DNA of 64,000 nucleotides, taken from contig JADNRZ010000016.1 in assembly GCA_015501605.1 (NCBI GenBank), positions 930,001-994,000 of the forward strand, written 5' to 3'. Each line of letters starts with the position of its first letter. Position 1 is the first letter of the stretch. The translations under genes were made by a program, and so were the position numbers. Shown here in pieces: positions 58,495-64,000 of the stretch. The DNA comes from Panaeolus papilionaceus (Eukaryota > Basidiomycota > Agaricomycetes > Agaricales). The notes below the pieces were generated by a model. It was not told the origin of the DNA, made no database searches, and saw only the letters and a program-made list of their open reading frames with translations.

Positions 58495-59714
58495 ATGCTC
58501 AACGCGTTTAAACTCAAGGAGTTTGACCTCACACCTGTCTTAGAAGAGTGGAAAGATGGCCCCATGTTTCTCGGAGACTCGAAGAAGGATATGCCGGTCG
58601 AGGAATGGCTAGAGAAGATCAAGGAGGGGTGTGTGCAGAGAGGTGTTCCCGAGGAGTACTGGTACAAAGTCGGACAACATTTCATGGGCCCAATTGCGCG
58701 TGGCCGGTAAGTTCACCCACGTTTGAAATATAGAAAAGTATACTGATTTTGTCGCGCAGATTGGCAGAGCTCAAGCAGGTAATTACCAAGGTTCACGGTG
58801 GCAAATACCGCTGGACCTGGCGCAAGTTCAAGGTTGCAATGATGAACATGGGATGTAAGTAGCTCTCGATGAAGCCGACCACATCATGTACTCACTGATT
58901 TCCAGGGAGCATCGACAAAGATAAGAAGGAGACCATCAAGGTGCAAGGAAAAGGCACGGGCCTGTGGTTCATGAAGAAGAAGGACACCGCTCCTGAAGTA
59001 CCCGATAAATCAGATGCAGCCAGCGTCAAGTCCCACACGTCGGATACAGCAGAGTCATCAAGTGGCAAGAAAACACTCTCCAGGTCCAGCTCCACCTGGT
59101 TGTCGAAGAAGACACTCGTTGAGGAGCCTGAGGAGGAGGAGCCTGTAATCATCAATCGGAAGGATGTTCCTCGCTCCACTGTGACACGTTCCGCTACCGT
59201 TGCCTTCTGGCCCTCGCGCGGTAACAAAGACACCAAAGACGACAAGGTGTTGCCTCCTCGCCCTGGTCATCAAAAGGCTAGGTCCGACACAGCGGTCATC
59301 ACTGTCAACAAGAAGGGCAAGGCCGTCGACCGTTCTGGGACGATCGACAGTGAGCACTCCGGTACCGAAGGTAAGCAGCTTCTTGCGTCATATAAAGGAC
59401 ATTGAATTGACTAGTTCCGTTTCGATCTTTTAGTGGTCAAGGAGGCGCAGGCACCTGCATGGTTGTTGAACGCCTGCACTGCGTTGGAATACATCACAAG
59501 TGAACACCCCAAGGCCATGAGCATCGTTAGTGCCATTTTGATCACCGCTGGATCGATCCCCAGCATACCTGCCATCGCAGCAGGTGCTGGAGGAGCTGTA
59601 CTTGCATCAGGTGCGGCCCATGCCATCGGTGCTATTGCTGTTGGTGTCGGTCAGGCCCTCAGTGCGGGTGTCACACATGGTCAGAAGAAAGATGGAGCTT
59701 CCAACTCGACATAA
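58495..59714 (+). CDS. Protein with Gag/capsid-like N-terminus and Gly/Ala-rich membrane-like C-terminus
   Basis: Four exons (58495-58706, 58760-58854, 58906-about 59371, about 59434-59714), roughly 350 residues. Residues ~1-115: MLNAFKLKEFDLTPVLEEWK, PMFLGDSKKDMPVEEWLEKI, CVQRGVPEEYWYKVGQHFMG, RLAELKQVI, YRWTWRKFKVAMMNMGW. The order PVEEWL...W...A+xxL...W.W+.FK resembles the helical capsid domain of LTR-retroelement Gag proteins. A charged Ser/Thr/Lys linker follows. The last 90 residues are ALEYITSEHPKAMSIVSAIL, then ITAGSIPSIPAIAAGAGGAV, LASGAAHAIGAIAVGVGQAL: a hairpin of Gly/Ala-rich hydrophobic segments of glycine-zipper type. No zinc knuckle, protease or polymerase. I believe similar proteins occur in other Agaricomycetes, but function is unknown. 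An ATG at 58405 in frame would add 30 residues. Confidence 0.7.
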
Positions 59715-59822
59715 CCAGTCAAATACCGGCTTACCGCAGGCGGATATTTATCTATAATAACCTGCCGGATTCGATAGGCAAATTATCATTATATGTATGC
59801 AATTTGTAAACTAGTCATGTAC

Positions 59823-61166
59823 TTACGTAGCGTGCTTTCGTTGTATATTATGCTGCAGAAGGACAGCTTCGTCGTTGTCGTTTATAACCGCTCCGTTGAC
59901 CCAACGTTGGTCGGGGAGAGGTATCTCTAAGTTCTGGCATATCGTCCAGAAATCGCTGGGTAATGGTGCATAAACTTCCATTTCATATTGACGACCAGTA
60001 TCCTTTGCGTGTCTCTAAAATTCGCTGAATATCAATCCTTAAGATGGTAGACTTCGCAACTAACTTGGAATGCGATGCTCGAGGCATGAAGAAATACACG
60101 ACCTTCCGGAATCTTTGAGTGCTCAATGATGGAGGGGTGTAGAGCCTTCGAGGAGTACAAGATATCTCCCAATACTGGAGCTGTAGGCAGAACTTGAGAA
60201 TTTACAAGGAGGGACTAAGTATCAAGGAATTCGAACCTCCTAAGCTTTTCGCAAGGTGTATTCTCAGCTGGTGCTTATTCCCAGTGACGAGAGTGAGTTT
60301 CAACAATGAAACAGGGCTCTTGGGCTTGTGTAACCGTTTTCAACAAAACACTCGAAGGATGTAAAAGACGACAAACTTACAGAAGAACCAACAAGTTCCC
60401 ATTTTGTCAAGGACCTTTTCCCTTCAGGATTGATTATACCCCGTCCATCCTCGTATAAAATAGGCTCCGATATACTGCCATGAGAGCTTGTAAACGTCCT
60501 TGATCCTCCCCTTACAAGGGCCAAATATGTTTTCCGGATCTTGTCCTCCTGCTGAAATTGGCTGGAGAGGGATTTGGCAGTTTTATGATTCATAGGTACC
60601 ACCAAACATCCTGTCGTGCCCTAGCCAAAGCAAAGTTTTAACTATCATCCTTCACGCAAGCCTCGCGTTAAAAACGTACCTTGTCCAGTCTGTGAACAGA
60701 ATATGGGCCCTCCTTCAGATCAAAGCACGTTCTAATATCTTGACCAGACCCATTAATGAACAAGAACGGCTATTTTGGAGTACTCGTGTATTGCGGCGCT
60801 CACCTTTGAAAGCCCTATCGAGGTTGTATGCCTTGACAAGGTGAAAGTCAGAACTTAAGCGCTTACCTCAAAAAAAGCAAAAAGATGATTGGTCGTGCTG
60901 GTGCTCACCGATGGTTCTTTCGCTCGAGCCTTGCGATCAAGTTGACAAAGGAAATTTGGTGGCTTATTCAAAACTACGAGCTTGGAGTCTGCGAAAAGCG
61001 CCCGAGATTTCAACCATGGTGATGCTGTGGATGGTAGAAACTTTGCCATTAATATCGATAGGTACGTTTTGACTTGGAAGACGTGCTTAATGACGAGGTG
61101 TGAAGAAACAAAGCGTTGTGTGAGATAATTTGGCCCTGCTTGTTGTGTTAACCACAAAGGACCCAC
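59823..61166 (-). CDS. RluA-family pseudouridine synthase, probably mitochondrial
   Basis: RNA uridine isomerase. Motif I: LFADSKLVVLNKPPNFLCQL. Motif II: GPYSVHRLDKGTTGCLVVPM with the catalytic Asp in HRLDK. Motif III: LVTGNKHQLRIHLA. Other parts: SSQFQQEDKIRKTYLALVRG, ISEPILYEDGRG, GRVFLHASSIAF, and the last exon AKDTGRQYEMEVYAPLPSDF to KHAT stop. The first 40 residues (MGPLWLTQQAGPNYLTQRFV) are basic and lack acidic residues, like a mitochondrial presequence; the next ATG (61049) gives a form without it. One intron (60832-60866) must be only 35 nt, which is very short. About six introns overall. Fits PUS5 or RPUSD-type enzymes; target RNA unknown. Confidence 0.82.
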
Positions 61167-61446
61167 GAGCTTGTCAGTTCAATTTCCAGCTCTTGAGTCT
61201 TCAAAAATACCCTGGTCAAACAAGTCGGACAGCTCATAACTTATGTGGCAAATATCTGGTTCATTCTACCTCATACGAGAAAGTAAACTAACGATTGCAT
61301 TGTGGTACATATAGGTTTCATATCAAAGAACGGAATGAGAGTGTTCAGCTGGTTGAAGGTGCCATCAGTCGTTTGCTTTTGAGAGCCTTTGGTGGACTAC
61401 GTTTCTCTCAGAAAATATGACTGGCCGATTATACTGCGGTTCAATG

Positions 61447-62154
61447 CTATTGACTGTTCACTAAGCTTGGAACAATCGGGTCGCCATTTCGATCGACAAT
61501 GATGGTACCGTGGGGTCCAAGCCCTCTTCTGTATTTCTTGAGCAACATGGAGACCTCGTCACCACCAAGTTGAGGTGGCTGGGTAGCGACTCTCGTTTGA
61601 GAGATGTGTTGAAATGTGTCGTTCCACCTCTCAGCGTCATAGGTGCTTTCCTGACGCAATAATTCGTCTGGGAGGGTGGTCAAGGTTGAGGTCGACAAAT
61701 GATCCTGGAACGGAGAGGCAAGGTCATGGTTTCCATATGGGTGGCCGTTTTGAACATCTTCTCCAAGTCGCCGAAGGTGGACTGCAAGATCCCTCCCTTG
61801 TGGCCTGGCAGCATGAGTAGCACCGTTATGCTCTGTGGGCCACTGCATTCTCTGGTTGTTTGCGTTTCCTGCTGGTCGCCTTAATAACTTCGGTGGCGAA
61901 TGAGGAATACCGTTCGGCTCTCTAATGGGTGTCACTAATACCTGGTTCACATCGTTCGAGTCGCTTGAATTCTGGGCTGCATGACTGGCACCATCTTGCC
62001 CCTCAGGGCGTATCCAGCGGGTATGAACGCCTTGGCCCGTAGCAGATGGGTTAATTTGAATAATAGTACTGCTAGCAGCAAGAGGTGCTGGTCGGTTGCT
62101 CTGTGCAAGGTGAGCTTCTTGTTGTCGTTTAGTTGCCGCTCGTGTTTGAACCAT
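61447..62154 (-). CDS. Intronless orphan, 235 residues
   Basis: Single open frame starting MVQTRAATKRQQEAHLAQSN. The protein is hydrophilic, rich in Asn, Gln, Pro, Arg and His, and probably disordered for its first 150 residues. The C-terminal third is more ordered: LPDELLRQESTYDAERWNDT, FQHISQTRVATQPP, EVSMLLKKYRRGLGPHGTII and VDRNGDPIVPSLVNSQ. No domain recognised. Possible nuclear or nucleic-acid-binding protein from its basic start. It is divergent from the coiled-coil ORF at 62693, which also lacks introns, in a window where introns are the rule. A conserved gene or a degenerate retroelement Gag-type frame are both possible. Confidence 0.5.
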   Translation of the reverse strand: MVQTRAATKRQQEAHLAQSNRPAPLAASSTIIQINPSATGQGVHTRWIRPEGQDGASHAAQNSSDSNDVNQVLVTPIREPNGIPHSPPKLLRRPAGNANNQRMQWPTEHNGATHAARPQGRDLAVHLRRLGEDVQNGHPYGNHDLASPFQDHLSTSTLTTLPDELLRQESTYDAERWNDTFQHISQTRVATQPPQLGGDEVSMLLKKYRRGLGPHGTIIVDRNGDPIVPSLVNSQ

Positions 62155-62692
62155 ATTGGCAGCGATAGGAGGTGGTGGAAGTTGATCAAAAGTGTTGAAG
62201 TCTTGGAGGTCTTCGTGCCACTTGATTAGCGGAACCGCTTAGCGAGTATCTGCAATTTATATCAGTTCGCCCTCCCCTTTTATACGTTTTCAACGCTTTG
62301 CACGTCATGATGCCGGTGCAAAGGCAAACGAAGAATTGCCATAATTGACAAGTTTTTTTTGCCCTCCATTGTTATCTCAGCTGGTTGATCTGTGGCCACT
62401 CGTGCATTGCCATACAGATTAGGGAGACAAAGAAGGTCCCGGACCACTTCTGCACCAAACAATGCACGCTACCTAAAATTTCTGATTACAGTAATTTGGG
62501 TGGAAATGTTACGCGGATTGGTTTCGCGTCAGTCACGAGATACGCGATATAACAATGAGCGACTTCGTTGATATCCTTTACGACCCTGACGTCGTCCTAT
62601 AAAACCCAGTGCGCAGGACCATTCTTTTCCTCTCAGTTACATTCCACAACACCCACCACGCTCTAATACGTCAAGTCACTTTCTACACCGCT
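62155..62692. other. Divergent promoter region of two intronless ORFs
   Basis: 540 bp between divergent starts. The + side has a clear TATA box at 62598. Nothing else recognised. Confidence 0.5.
62598..62604 (+). promoter_or_regulatory. TATA box of the coiled-coil ORF
   Basis: TATAAAA in context GTCGTCCTATAAAACCCAG, about 95 bp upstream of the ATG at 62693. Confidence 0.5.
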
Positions 62693-64000
62693 ATGCCCAA
62701 GATATCGCCATCTACTCCCAAGAGGATTTACGATGCTATGACATATACGATCTCCCCTATCAAATATCTTTTTAAAGCTATGCAGCCTTCTGCTGATCCA
62801 GATGATACTCCAAGTGCTGGTTCCTCTTCTTCCTCGAGCCCTGGTGGCTCTACTCAAGCTTCCACCCGTGCCCAGACTCATTATCGTCGTCGCCAAATAC
62901 CCACTAGCCGACGCGAAGTCCAACGTCAAAACTCTCTTCGCAAGGAGCGTTCCTTCAGAATCAATGAACGGTCCAACCACGCCAACCTTCCCGTCGAAAA
63001 GCTGGGTGCCGCAACCGCAGCAGCCATTGCCCAAAACATCTCTGTTCTGGATCCCTCACACAACATCATTGCCGTGCAGCTCAATAAGATGCTCCAGAAC
63101 AGGAATGTGCTTACGGAAGAGCTCGCTGATTCTTCCCTTGCCGACATCTTCCAAGTTCCCATTTCTCCCAGTGCCCCTCAAACATCCAACGTGCAGACCG
63201 GCCCCCTCCCCACCGCTGCACCAGCACCTCGTAACCTCCAACCTCGGAGCCTACATGCGCCTCGTCGGTCAATTCGCCTTCATCAAGCAGACCGAGACCG
63301 TAAACAGGAGGAGGCCGCGAGGGCTTTCGCGCTGAAGAAGTCGCAGGAGGCCGAACGAAGGAAGCTGGAGGAGGAACTGGGTAACTTTAGAACCAAGTAC
63401 CACCAACATGCAGGAGATGCCGAGCAGGGTCTCTCTCAGAGCCAACAATTCCTCGATTCTCTCAACCAGGATTTAATCCGAGCTCGCAGTTTACACGCCG
63501 GACTACACCTCCCCGACGCACAACGATTCCATAGTTTCTCCAACGACGTCAGGCTAAATTCGATGTATGAGGACGCCGTTGATTCCTACCACGAAGCCCT
63601 CAAGACTGGTAAGGCTTTTGTCAATGCACTGGAATCTTTGATCAATGTCGTGGAACGGCGCACGACTTCTTGGCTACGTTTGCGCTCCATCCTCTCCTCT
63701 ATGTATCAATCCTTCCACAACACCGGCACAGGGAAGGACGCTACTCTGGCACTCTTCAAGGAAGTGAAGCAGCGCCAACGAGACTGTTCGGAGATGAAGC
63801 CATTGACCAGCACGGAGGAGAAGGTTGAGTTGCTAGCTCAGACCTATAAGGTCGCTTTTGAGCTGGCTCAATTCAAGCAGCAGGCATACGATGGGGAGAT
63901 CGTGAGGATCATGGAGGAGAGGAGACGTATTGAGAGGGAACGCGCGTTGCAGGAGGAAATAGAGGCTACGAGGATGCAAGAGGAGAAGAGGACGCGCGAA
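62693..64000 (+). CDS. Large coiled-coil protein, 3' end beyond window
   Basis: Open without a stop from ATG 62693 to the window edge, at least 436 codons in one exon. MPKISPSTPKRIYDAMTYTI opens a short helical segment (ISPIKYLFKAM), then a Ser-rich basic region (SRREVQRQNSLRKERSFRIN), then a Pro-rich stretch. From about residue 195 the sequence is heptad-like: RDRKQEEAARAFALKKSQEA, ERRKLEEELGNFRTKYHQHA, then helices SQSQQFLDSLNQDLIRARSL and VDSYHEALKTGKAFVNALES. It ends in a highly charged coil (RIMEERRRIERERALQEEIE). No family recognised; a cytoskeletal or structural role is a guess. The TATA box and clean long frame argue that it is expressed. The C-terminus, which would reveal more, is missing. 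Confidence 0.7.
   Translation, partial: MPKISPSTPKRIYDAMTYTISPIKYLFKAMQPSADPDDTPSAGSSSSSSPGGSTQASTRAQTHYRRRQIPTSRREVQRQNSLRKERSFRINERSNHANLPVEKLGAATAAAIAQNISVLDPSHNIIAVQLNKMLQNRNVLTEELADSSLADIFQVPISPSAPQTSNVQTGPLPTAAPAPRNLQPRSLHAPRRSIRLHQADRDRKQEEAARAFALKKSQEAERRKLEEELGNFRTKYHQHAGDAEQGLSQSQQFLDSLNQDLIRARSLHAGLHLPDAQRFHSFSNDVRLNSMYEDAVDSYHEALKTGKAFVNALESLINVVERRTTSWLRLRSILSSMYQSFHNTGTGKDATLALFKEVKQRQRDCSEMKPLTSTEEKVELLAQTYKVAFELAQFKQQAYDGEIVRIMEERRRIERERALQEEIEATRMQEEKRTRE

Noticed and set aside
1..64000. tRNA, rRNA, CRISPR arrays, LTR or inverted-repeat elements
   Set aside because: Scanned by eye for B-box-like GGTTCGANTCC, spaced direct repeats and paired terminal repeats; none convincing. 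A tRNAscan or repeat search could still find diverged cases.

Overview
The window is nuclear DNA of a filamentous basidiomycete, most probably an Agaricomycete. Evidence: dense genes on both strands, almost all interrupted by 45-70 nt GT-AG introns; protein families typical of mushroom-forming fungi (a multi-pass membrane family, secreted amidohydrolases, a small Ser/Thr-rich GPI protein); no bacterial operons. I rebuilt gene models by hand from conserved protein motifs and splice sites, so ends of conserved genes are firm and some first exons are not. I saw no tRNA, rRNA, CRISPR array or intact transposon.

Layout. 1-2529 (+) is the 3' part of a DUR3 urea transporter. 2871-4079 (-) is a SUR7/PalI membrane protein, divergent from histone H2A.Z (5524-6097, +). 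6948-8900 (+) is an intronless 650-residue protein with an H2C2 integrase-type zinc finger. 9320-10078 (-) is a small gene that copies only the C-terminal domain of its upstream neighbour, a 1,244-residue KIN4-like kinase (11663-15569, -). Next come a small coiled-coil protein (17372-17623, -), Mago nashi (18537-19350, -), a multi-TM protein (19972-21325, +), a GPI protein (21876-22277, +) and a secreted GDSL esterase (23283-24416, +).

24740-28470 (-) is a tandem pair of NADPH-dependent double-bond reductases (MDR family), followed by LCL3-like nuclease (28689-29871, -). This shares a 201-bp promoter region with TAH18/NDOR1 diflavin reductase (30073-32314, +). SWI/SNF subunit SNF12 (32533-34210, +) and a tandem pair of secreted resorcylate/dihydroxybenzoate-decarboxylase-like amidohydrolases (34979-36523 and 37577-39163, +) follow. 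Then come a BAR-SH3 adaptor (39711-42564, +), a RHEB GTPase (44024-45007, +), an UFO1-like F-box/WD40/UIM protein (45475-48659, +), ARPC5 (49036-49857, -), an ABCC transporter with one apparent frameshift (50712-57373, +), an unusual Gag-like/glycine-rich protein (58495-59714, +), a RluA pseudouridine synthase (59823-61166, -), an orphan (61447-62154, -) and an open-ended coiled-coil ORF (62693-64000, +).

Most genes are housekeeping and not functionally linked. The points most worth attention are: very short internal exons (6, 13, 13, 13, 15, 18, 20, 20 nt), several falling exactly on nucleotide-binding loops; the free-standing kinase C-terminal domain next to its parent kinase; the paralogue pair of secreted amidohydrolases that differ at a metal-ligand position; and the Gag-like protein with a glycine-rich membrane-like tail.
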